From positions 1-20,963 of the forward strand of contig DASUFP010000001.1 of assembly GCA_036274495.1 (NCBI GenBank): a stretch of DNA of 20,963 nucleotides. The letters run 5' to 3'. The translations under genes and the position numbers were made by a program. The stretch is from DASUFP01 sp036274495. Its GTDB lineage: Bacteria > Bacteroidota > Bacteroidia > AKYH767-A > OLB10. Positions 1 to 6,609 of the stretch are shown in pieces (position 1 is the stretch's first letter; every line of letters starts with the position of its first letter). A model generated the notes under the pieces. That model did no database searches and was not told the DNA's origin. It was given only the letters and a program-made list of their open reading frames with translations.

Positions 1-1662
1 GAAATCTTTTCCTAAATCAACATTCAGCACGTTTCGGGAAATCACCTGGCTTTTACCATTACTGATCAGTGATCCAAGCAAAATCATACCCAGGCCTGCA
101 TGTGCAATAGAACCGCCGGATACGGAAAGCTTACCTTTTAAAACTCTTATCAGGTAATCGATATTTGAAACGATTGCAAAAATGGATGCAAATAAAAGTG
201 CCACATAATGCGCTCTTTCAAACTTCAGTTCATAGGCTGCCCATCCGGCAATCAACAGAGAAATTATCAGGGGGAGAACAATTTTTTTCCAGAAAAACCG
301 GGGTGGAGTTTCTCTGTATTTCATGTACTGGCCAAATCCGGCCAGCATTGCAATGACAATTGCAAAAGGAATCTGCCACGAATTGTAATGATTGATTGCG
401 TTGGCAGGAGGAGCCATGCTGGTTCCAAATATTTTATTGAAAACCGGAATGGATGTGGTGAAGGTGACCTGGATGGCAGAAATTACCAGCACCAGCATAC
501 CTATAAACATCCAGAATTCCCTGCTGTAAATACTGTCGTCTTTACTGTTTGCACGAATAGATTTTCGATTGTATACCATCAGTCCGACGGCCATTACCAC
601 AAAAAAGCCCATGTACAAAAGCAATTGCCCCGACATACCTAAATCGGTAAAAGCGTGTACGGAGGTATCGCCCAGTATTCCGCTCCGGGTAAGAAAAGTT
701 GAATAGAGTACGAGTAAAAAGGTCAAAGAAACCAGACTTATTGCACTCAGCAATCCTGTTCCGTTTTTTTTGTTTATGAGTAAAACATGTGATGCTCCGG
801 CAAGAACAAGCCATGGAACAAGCGATGCATTTTCAACAGGGTCCCAGGCCCAGAATCCTCCAAAACTAAGTGCTTCGTATGCCCAGGCGGCACCCATCAG
901 AATGCCGGCGCCAAGTGTCATCATCGAAAAATAGGTCCATGGCAGTGCCTGAATGGTCCATTCGTTTGCTTTTTTGCGCATGAGACCGGCCATTGCGTAC
1001 GCGAACGGAATCAAGGTGGAGGCAAAGCCTAAAAAGAGAGTAGGAGGGTGAATGACCATCCAGTAATTCTGTAACAACGGATTCAATCCCCGCCCGTCAT
1101 CCAAACGCTGGAGGTAGTCCGGCATCTGAACAAATGGTAACGATGCCATATCGGGATGCTGCCGTAAAAGAATAAAGGGATTACTTCCGATTTTGATATC
1201 GCCAATGTGTACTCCCAGTACCATTGAAATAAGAAATGCCTGCACCAGCACTATGGTGAACATTACATAGGCTTCCCACTTTCCTCCTTTCGAAATAATA
1301 ACCCATGATAAAACCACATGCCAGAATGCCCACAATAAAAAACTGCCTTCCTGTCCTTCCCAGAAACTGGCGAATATATATTGTTGGGGAAGTATGCTTG
1401 ACGAGTGCTGCCAAACATAATAATACTCGAACCTGTGATTGAAGAAGAGGTAATAGAGAATCACAAAAATGCCGGCAACGGCAACCGAGTGAATGGCGAA
1501 CGACCAGCGTGCGATTCTTTTCCAGGCTTCCGAATCATCATTGTTCCTAAACGAAAAGAAATAGGCGAATGCGGCAAGCAGTGCACCCGAAAAGGCCAAA
1601 GCTATAAACAGGTTACCTGCTTTTCCGAAAATCAGCTCCTCGCCGACGTAATTTATATCCAT
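1..1662 (-). CDS. ccmF: Cytochrome c heme lyase subunit CcmF (partial, C-terminus missing)
   Basis: The reading frame opens with ATG at 1662 and stays open to the window edge, giving 554 residues. CcmF is the polytopic inner-membrane subunit that takes heme from CcmE and joins it to apocytochrome c. The family's tryptophan-rich WWD segment is visible at residues 268-287 (GGFWAWDPVENASLVPWL within it). The histidines known as heme ligands in the family can be matched: H205 (in MVIHPPTLFLGF), H292 (after the WWD segment), H336 (in DTSVHAF) and H521 (in SIAHAGLG). Many hydrophobic segments run through the protein. It starts 8 nt after ccmE stops, so it is very probably the distal gene of the same operon. 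Family members usually exceed 600 residues, so the C-terminal part lies outside the window. Identity is firm from the motifs and the neighbours. Confidence 0.95.
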   Translation of the reverse strand, partial: MDINYVGEELIFGKAGNLFIALAFSGALLAAFAYFFSFRNNDDSEAWKRIARWSFAIHSVAVAGIFVILYYLFFNHRFEYYYVWQHSSSILPQQYIFASFWEGQEGSFLLWAFWHVVLSWVIISKGGKWEAYVMFTIVLVQAFLISMVLGVHIGDIKIGSNPFILLRQHPDMASLPFVQMPDYLQRLDDGRGLNPLLQNYWMVIHPPTLFLGFASTLIPFAYAMAGLMRKKANEWTIQALPWTYFSMMTLGAGILMGAAWAYEALSFGGFWAWDPVENASLVPWLVLAGASHVLLINKKNGTGLLSAISLVSLTFLLVLYSTFLTRSGILGDTSVHAFTDLGMSGQLLLYMGFFVVMAVGLMVYNRKSIRANSKDDSIYSREFWMFIGMLVLVISAIQVTFTTSIPVFNKIFGTSMAPPANAINHYNSWQIPFAIVIAMLAGFGQYMKYRETPPRFFWKKIVLPLIISLLIAGWAAYELKFERAHYVALLFASIFAIVSNIDYLIRVLKGKLSVSGGSIAHAGLGMILLGSLISNGKSQVISRNVLNVDLGKDF

Positions 1663-1670
1663 TTGCAGCG

Positions 1671-2084
1671 TTACGCTCCGGGGCGGGTTAAGCCGTCCTG
1701 GGTGGCCTGATTGCCATTGTATTTTGAGGGGCACTTCATGAGCAGGTCGCCTTTAGCAACATGAAACTCATCACCAACAACTTTTCCTATTACAACAATT
1801 TGTTCCGACTTTTCAAAATCCTGAGGCTTGTGGTCATTGTATAAAACCTTCATCTCCTTACCCTCGTTGTCTATGAGGTAAAACCCGAATATGTTTGCGT
1901 TGACTGTAGGGTTATAAATAAACTCTTTCTCCTTATTCAGTTTCCCGACTACATGATACGACTTGCCCTCATGTTCAATTGCCTTGGAAAAGGGCGCATA
2001 AGTACTGGAATCAGATATGGTACTGACAATTACACCCAGCATCACGGCTATGACAATAATTCCTATAATATGACTGCGTTTCAT
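1671..2084 (-). CDS. ccmE: Periplasmic heme chaperone CcmE, CxxxY type
   Basis: CcmE binds heme covalently in the periplasm and passes it to CcmF. The protein has 137 residues: an N-terminal membrane anchor at about 5-22, then a small beta-barrel domain with family features such as the VVGKL and VIGKVVGDEFHVAKG stretches. The heme-attachment motif is C118-P-S-K-Y122, so a cysteine stands where the E. coli protein has the histidine of HxxxY. CxxxY CcmE proteins are known from Desulfovibrio-type System I variants, and this form fits Bacteroidota. The tail after the motif is short (15 residues). It lies 6 nt downstream of the ccmD-like gene and 8 nt upstream of ccmF. Heme attachment through C118 is inferred from family knowledge. 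Confidence 0.95.
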   Translation of the reverse strand: MKRSHIIGIIVIAVMLGVIVSTISDSSTYAPFSKAIEHEGKSYHVVGKLNKEKEFIYNPTVNANIFGFYLIDNEGKEMKVLYNDHKPQDFEKSEQIVVIGKVVGDEFHVAKGDLLMKCPSKYNGNQATQDGLTRPGA

Positions 2085-2090
2085 GGTATT

Positions 2091-2333
2091 TTATTTTTCT
2101 GACTTTTCAGATAGTTTTTTTTCAATTGCACTGACCTTTCTTTCGAGACGGATGAGGTAAACAAAAATCCCGGTCAGGACAATTGCGGCAACTGTAACAA
2201 CAACATATATTTTTCCATTTGACCTCATTACATCGGCCATTTCAACTTCGGTTGATTGAGCGGCTGCTGTTGTAACAAGAGAAATAACCATCCAGATAGT
2301 AAGGTAGGTGAATTTGCTGATATCTTTTTTCAT
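2091..2333 (-). CDS. CcmD-like small membrane protein
   Basis: An 80-residue protein between ccmC and ccmE. It has a hydrophobic N-terminal stretch at about 9-25 ending in AAAQ, which could be a cleaved signal, a transmembrane helix at about 42-61, and a charged helical tail (RLERKVSAIEKKL) that may form a coiled coil. This matches the general form of CcmD, which helps CcmC release heme-loaded CcmE. The sequence is poorly conserved, so the call rests on size, topology and position. I start it at the ATG at 2333, not at a longer in-frame ATG at 2405 that lies inside ccmC. The chosen ATG overlaps the ccmC stop as ATGA, a usual sign of translational coupling. Confidence 0.8.
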   Translation of the reverse strand: MKKDISKFTYLTIWMVISLVTTAAAQSTEVEMADVMRSNGKIYVVVTVAAIVLTGIFVYLIRLERKVSAIEKKLSEKSEK

Positions 2334-2995
2334 ACGTCTAATTTCTCCAATATGGATCTGATACGAAGCCGAATACTTACAATCCAGGTTCCGAGTAACG
2401 TCCATCCGATAATGGCCGGATAAAATACCAGCCGTAGATTTTTGTCGAGATCATAACTGCTGAATCCCGGATTGCCACCTCTTCCGGGGTGCAACGAATC
2501 AGACATTCTGGGAAGAACCACAATAAATACAATCATCAACGCAAAAGCAAAAATACTGTAAACAGCAGCCACCCTTGCTTTCTTTGAAGGATCATCGATT
2601 GAACCACGGAGTATAAAATACGCGGCATATACGAGCATGGTAGCGGCAGCACCATTCAGTTGTACATCATTTACCCACCATGCGCCCCATGTAAATTTTG
2701 CCCATACCATTCCGGTCAGCAATCCCAATACACCAAACAGCATTGCAACTTTTGCGGTTTCCTCAGCCAGCTTGTCGGTTGCAAATTCGTCGCTGCCCAG
2801 GTAACGGATACTGTTTATCAAACTTGCAATGAGCAGTATCATCATTCCAAACCACATGGTAACATGAAAATGGAGGTTTCTGATGCTTTCATTCAGAATA
2901 GCCATCCTTGGAACCTCAAACAAAAACCCCGCGAAAATAGTATAGTAGAGTAACAGTACTGCTACAATTTTCCACCAGTGTTTTTTTAATAACAT
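2330..2995 (-). CDS. ccmC: Heme handling protein CcmC
   Basis: A 221-residue inner-membrane protein of the CcmC/CcsA family with about six hydrophobic segments. CcmC presents heme to CcmE. The tryptophan-rich segment is at residues 103-117 (WGAWWVNDVQLNGAA), and the flanking family histidines are H44 in NLHFHVTMWF and H169 in DSLHPG. The core reads WWVND where E. coli-type proteins read WWVWD, so one aromatic residue is replaced by Asn. It sits 40 nt after ccmB and overlaps the ccmD-like gene by 4 nt. The length is near the family norm and there is no sign of damage. Confidence 0.95.
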   Translation of the reverse strand: MLLKKHWWKIVAVLLLYYTIFAGFLFEVPRMAILNESIRNLHFHVTMWFGMMILLIASLINSIRYLGSDEFATDKLAEETAKVAMLFGVLGLLTGMVWAKFTWGAWWVNDVQLNGAAATMLVYAAYFILRGSIDDPSKKARVAAVYSIFAFALMIVFIVVLPRMSDSLHPGRGGNPGFSSYDLDKNLRLVFYPAIIGWTLLGTWIVSIRLRIRSILEKLDV

Positions 2996-3035
2996 ACTAA
3001 TAATCAGATATTTGTGACTAATAAATGGGTTGGAA

Positions 3036-3704
3036 TCAGTCTTTCCAAAGGTACGGAAATAAAAGATAGCTCAAGGCAATTACCATAACACCCAGGCCGC
3101 CTAATGCTATACCGTAGTTGCCGTTTACCGTCCAGCCCAAACCATCAATGGCATTTTTTGAAAACCGCATGATGGTCATCAACAGCGGGAGGAGAATCGG
3201 AAAACTTAAGATGGCCATCAGCGACGGGCTGTTACCGGCTTTGGAAGCTATTGCCGAAACAAGCGTGAGGATAGAAGAGAGGCCAAGTGAACCCAGTATG
3301 AGTCCTGATAAAAACATTGGTAAATCGCCGATAAGGTTTCCAAGGAAGAGCGAATAAAAAAGCAGGTTGACCAATGCGAGCGTTAACAGCAGCAGGAAAT
3401 TGTAGAGAATCTTCGACAGGATTACCGTTGCCGGATGCAGCAGCGTATAATAATACAGCTGAATGCCTCCCGACTCCTGCATAAAACTGCGCGCTACAGC
3501 ATTTACTGCGGCAAAAACCATAATAATCCAGAAAAGGGCATTCCAGGTGGGAACGTCGACAATTTGGCGGAACGCGAGGTAGCAAATGAATACGGTGCTG
3601 ACAACATAAATCAGCATACCGGTGACAAGAGTTTTGTTACGCCATTCCAGCTGAAATTCTTTGACGGTAAGCCGTCCAACTGCTTTGAAACCGAAATGAT
3701 TCAT
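3036..3704 (-). CDS. ccmB: Heme exporter subunit CcmB
   Basis: A 222-residue polytopic membrane protein with about six helices. It matches CcmB, the permease partner of the ATPase CcmA, which together drive release of heme-loaded CcmE. Family-like features are the N-terminal cytosolic stretch with KEFQLEWRNK before the first helix, the FMQESGGIQLYYYTLLHP loop after helix two, and the LSFPILLPLL stretch in the C-terminal half. It is the first gene of the minus-strand ccm operon. Directly upstream comes a 63-nt intergenic region and the divergent bshB1, so ccmA is not next to it here and must lie elsewhere if present. Confidence 0.92.
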   Translation of the reverse strand: MNHFGFKAVGRLTVKEFQLEWRNKTLVTGMLIYVVSTVFICYLAFRQIVDVPTWNALFWIIMVFAAVNAVARSFMQESGGIQLYYYTLLHPATVILSKILYNFLLLLTLALVNLLFYSLFLGNLIGDLPMFLSGLILGSLGLSSILTLVSAIASKAGNSPSLMAILSFPILLPLLMTIMRFSKNAIDGLGWTVNGNYGIALGGLGVMVIALSYLLFPYLWKD

Positions 3705-3767
3705 TTTGAAAGGCTAAATTAGCGGTTTGATAGCGTCTGGCAAAGTAAAAGGCTTAATTCCAAAAAT

Positions 3768-4484
3768 ATGAAACTTGATGTATTGGCGTTTGGGGCACAT
3801 CCTGATGATGTGGAACTTGGTTGCGGCGGTACTATGGCTAAAATGGCTGCTGCCGGGTACAGCACCGGAATCGTTGACCTAACTGCAGGTGAGTTGGGAA
3901 CCCGGGGAAACAGTGAACTGAGATCAGCTGAAGCTGCAAAAGCTGCAGGGATTTTAAAAATTAAAATCAGGGAGAACCTGGCTATGAGGGACGGTTTCTT
4001 TGATTTGTCGGAAGAACACAAACTTTCAATTGCACGAGTGGTTCGGAAATATCGTCCTGATGTAGTCTTTTGCAACGCCGTCAGCGACCGGCATCCCGAT
4101 CATGGCAGAGCTTCACAACTTATTTCGGAATCCTGTTTTCTTGCAGGGCTTGCCCGGATTCAGATGAATGATGAAAAGGGTACTTTGGGTCCGTGGCGTC
4201 CGCGATCGGTATTTCACTATATACAAGACCGGTATATAAAACCGGACTTCATAGTTGATGTTTCTGAATTTTGGAAAACAAAAATGGAAGCTGTTTCAGC
4301 TTTTTCTTCCCAGTTCCACAACCCCTCAAGTAATGAACCTCAAACACCACTGACGTCACCGCTCTTTTTTGATTTTATCAGGGCAAGAGCGTTGGAATAT
4401 GGCCGGTTGATTGGCGCAGATTATGGCGAAGGATTTACAACCGAGCGGACCATCGGAGTGGATGACCCGTTTCTGTTAAAATAA
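3768..4484 (+). CDS. bshB1: Bacillithiol biosynthesis deacetylase BshB1
   Basis: A zinc-dependent LmbE/PIG-L family deacetylase. BshB1 removes the acetyl group from N-acetylglucosaminyl-malate, the second step in making bacillithiol, a cytosolic low-molecular-weight thiol. The 238 residues show the family's AHPDD motif at 10-14 (predicted zinc ligands H11 and D14; D13 is the usual catalytic base) and the second motif RHPDHGRA at 108-115 (H112 as third ligand). The segment DLTAGELGTRGN at 37-48 and the C-terminal EGFTTERTIGVDDPF are typical of BshB1 rather than mycothiol enzymes. The ATG at 3768 gives the expected length with no clear Shine-Dalgarno. It is transcribed alone, divergent from ccmB, and ends in a strong terminator that overlaps its stop codon. 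Confidence 0.95.
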   Translation: MKLDVLAFGAHPDDVELGCGGTMAKMAAAGYSTGIVDLTAGELGTRGNSELRSAEAAKAAGILKIKIRENLAMRDGFFDLSEEHKLSIARVVRKYRPDVVFCNAVSDRHPDHGRASQLISESCFLAGLARIQMNDEKGTLGPWRPRSVFHYIQDRYIKPDFIVDVSEFWKTKMEAVSAFSSQFHNPSSNEPQTPLTSPLFFDFIRARALEYGRLIGADYGEGFTTERTIGVDDPFLLK

Positions 4485-4518
4485 AAAATCCGGGTACATT
4501 TTTGCACCCGGATTTTTT
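4483..4518. terminator. Bidirectional intrinsic terminator between bshB1 and the secreted protein gene
   Basis: A perfect 13-bp inverted repeat: AAAAAATCCGGGT at 4483-4495, a 10-nt loop, and ACCCGGATTTTTT at 4506-4518. The stem is flanked by A and T tracts on both sides, so it can stop transcription of bshB1 on the plus strand and of the convergent gene that ends at 4535 on the minus strand. Confidence 0.92.
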
Positions 4519-4534
4519 ATGAAACTGAAGTAAC

Positions 4535-6433
4535 TTAATTCTTCACAAATTTTGCAGCGTATACCTTTTCGCCGATTATGGTGTTCACAGAATAAATGCC
4601 ATTCGCCAAATCAGCAATCTGAATGTTGAACTCATTTGTTCCGGTACGTATCACATTTTCGGTAAGTGTACGAACTACTTGTCCCATTACATTTCTGATC
4701 TCAATCTGAACTTTTGCAGGCTGTTCAGTTTTGTAAGTTAATGTGATGTGACTGGAAGCAGGATTCGGGTAGATATTCATTTCAAGACCCTGGGTAAGTG
4801 AAATGGAATTTATTCCCAGTACAAGATTCGGATCAACACAATCATAAATAATATCATTGTTGCCTACTGGATGCTCGCCATTGGGCGGAACAGCATAGCC
4901 GGGTGAACCATCCTGTTGCCAAATAATGTGAACACAGGTTGGGTCGGCATCTTTGGCCATGGAAGCAAATACTGCTTCATCAAAATCAGAATTAGATACA
5001 TTGTAGCCATCTGACCATGTGTTTCCTCCGTCAGAAGTAGACTTGATAAAAACGTTACGGTAGCTGAAAGAAGCAGGAAGACCTGTGTCGGTATTCTCCA
5101 TGAGCGGACTGTAGCTTACATAGATATTGCCTGCAGGATCGATGCCGGCGCTGGGCATTGAACAAATTCCGTCAACACCATAACGGCCACCAAGACTATC
5201 GGCAAACGAAAGCATTCCGTCACCATCACGGTCAGGACACTGGGCAATTACTACCGGAGGGTTGCTGCCCATACTTTCATTCCAATAAAGTAAACCCTCG
5301 GTACCGGGGAAAAAGAAGATGTTGTCAGCAATTGTAGGATCAATCATAAACATTGAACCGGCCCATGCATGTACCATTCCGTTGTGGTCAATCAGTACTT
5401 CGTATGCGCCATCTGTTGTAAATACAGTATCAGCAATTCCGTCGCCGTCGACATCAGAAATAGAGTTCAATGCATCGTATTTTGTGAATGGGAAATCCAT
5501 TATAACTGTTCTTGTCCAGTTAGCGCCATTATCAGTTGACTTCCACAAGGCCCAGTCATCAGAAAGTCCGCCTGAAACAAATGCAACAATGTTGTCTTTG
5601 CAATCAATGGCATAAGCATCGGCTCTGAAACCATTGTATTCTGTATCGTCAATACCGGGAGGAGCCACTCTGACAATATCCCAGTTGGCACCGCCATCAA
5701 GCGAACGGCTGTAGTTCAGAAACCCGTCCAGTCCGTTTACCACTACACCTTGGTTTGCGGTTGGGTAGGTGATATCAATCATGTGTAAGGTGTTGCCATC
5801 AGGGCCTCCGGAAGCTGTTCTGGCCCAAAGGGTGTTTTCGCCGGTTCCCGGAATGGCAGGAATAGGAGTCTGATTCCAGGTACCGGTACCTGCAGCAGCC
5901 CGATCAACTATTGCTGTTGGGGTAGTAACACTTGCATGACTTACAACCCGTTCGCCACCATTTGAAAGCACTGCAATAGCAGGCCATCCTCTGCGGTCGG
6001 TTTCAATACGTGAAGTAGGAGTGGGTCCCCAGGAAGAACCATTGTAATAATTGTATCCGGTTCCTCTGTCAGGGTAGGTAGGTGTGGTAGTAGCATCTGC
6101 TGAGTAGGTCCATGTTGCACTCAGATGGCCGCCTACATTTACAAGTCTGTTTTCAACAGAACCATTTGTCTGAAGGTCATAGGTAGTTGTTCCGATTATA
6201 GTTTGCACCATGGAGGAACGGTGTTGGGGTGCAGTGGGCACATTTGCAACTGACGGATTTACAGCACGTAACGGTAATTCGTCGCCTGAAACAGATGCCG
6301 GAACAGGTCGGGCAATCTGATGGGGCTGAGCTACAAATCTGTCATGTACGGCAGAAACGGGTGACGGGCTGTTTTGAGCAAATGCTCCAAAACAGAGACC
6401 GGTGACCATTCCGGTAAGTAATAGTTTTTTCAT
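4535..6433 (-). CDS. Secreted Asp-box (BNR) repeat protein with T9SS type A sorting domain, paralog A
   Basis: A 632-residue exported protein. Residues 1-19 form a signal peptide (MKKLLLTGMVTGLCFGAFA, then QN). The central part carries Asp-box/BNR motifs at 242-251 (SRSLDGGANW), 298-306 (KSTDNGANW) and 464-473 (KSTSDGGNTW), which point to a beta-propeller like that of sialidases and WD-type secreted proteins. Two Asp-rich loops, DVDGDGIAD at 327-335 and DRDGDGM at 401-407, look like calcium-binding sites. Residues from about 548 (LEMNIYPNP) to the end form a T9SS type A sorting domain, so the protein is probably moved across the outer membrane and anchored or released. No sialidase FRIP motif is seen, so I do not call an enzyme. 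It resembles the next gene over its whole length but is set apart from it by a terminator and its own promoter-like element. Confidence 0.9.
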   Translation of the reverse strand: MKKLLLTGMVTGLCFGAFAQNSPSPVSAVHDRFVAQPHQIARPVPASVSGDELPLRAVNPSVANVPTAPQHRSSMVQTIIGTTTYDLQTNGSVENRLVNVGGHLSATWTYSADATTTPTYPDRGTGYNYYNGSSWGPTPTSRIETDRRGWPAIAVLSNGGERVVSHASVTTPTAIVDRAAAGTGTWNQTPIPAIPGTGENTLWARTASGGPDGNTLHMIDITYPTANQGVVVNGLDGFLNYSRSLDGGANWDIVRVAPPGIDDTEYNGFRADAYAIDCKDNIVAFVSGGLSDDWALWKSTDNGANWTRTVIMDFPFTKYDALNSISDVDGDGIADTVFTTDGAYEVLIDHNGMVHAWAGSMFMIDPTIADNIFFFPGTEGLLYWNESMGSNPPVVIAQCPDRDGDGMLSFADSLGGRYGVDGICSMPSAGIDPAGNIYVSYSPLMENTDTGLPASFSYRNVFIKSTSDGGNTWSDGYNVSNSDFDEAVFASMAKDADPTCVHIIWQQDGSPGYAVPPNGEHPVGNNDIIYDCVDPNLVLGINSISLTQGLEMNIYPNPASSHITLTYKTEQPAKVQIEIRNVMGQVVRTLTENVIRTGTNEFNIQIADLANGIYSVNTIIGEKVYAAKFVKN

Positions 6434-6465
6434 GGTATTTAAGGTTGTTTAGGAATTTCGTTGTC

Positions 6466-6497
6466 CAAATGTAAACTTTCTTAGCCAAAAAAAGCAA
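6466..6497 (-). promoter_or_regulatory. Bacteroidota-type promoter for paralog A
   Basis: On the minus strand a TACATTTG box (6466-6473) fits the TAnnTTTG -7 consensus of Bacteroidota, and TTG at 6495-6497 lies 21 nt upstream, inside the 17-23 nt spacing known for the -33 element. The implied start of transcription would leave a leader of about 25 nt before the ATG at 6433. Strength and use are inferred. Confidence 0.55.
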
Positions 6498-6561
6498 CTG
6501 ATGCCACACTTTCATGTTCAACGAATTGCAGGATTCTGACAGAATAAAAAAGCAAGGACAA

Positions 6562-6593
6562 AAAAAAGAGGCTCTTATTGAGCCCCTTTTTTT
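6562..6593 (-). terminator. Intrinsic terminator after paralog B
   Basis: AAAAAAGAGGCTC (6562-6574), a 5-nt loop, and GAGCCCCTTTTTTT (6580-6593) form a 13-bp stem with one mismatch. Read on the minus strand it follows the gene ending at 6610 by 16 nt and ends in a T run. It should split the two tandem secreted-protein genes into separate transcripts. Confidence 0.85.
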
Positions 6594-6609
6594 AAATGTC
6601 ATTCGTTAA

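Noticed and set aside
208..642. 144-aa open frame on the plus strand at the left end
   Set aside because: It lies opposite ccmF, which has clear family motifs across this region; the plus-strand product has no recognisable domain.
2334..2405. Longer N-terminus for the CcmD-like protein
   Set aside because: It would lie wholly inside ccmC; the ATG that overlaps the ccmC stop gives the expected size and topology.
3741..3748. TTACTTTG on the minus strand as the ccmB promoter
   Set aside because: It misses the TAnnTTTG consensus at one of the key bases and has no TTG at the proper distance.
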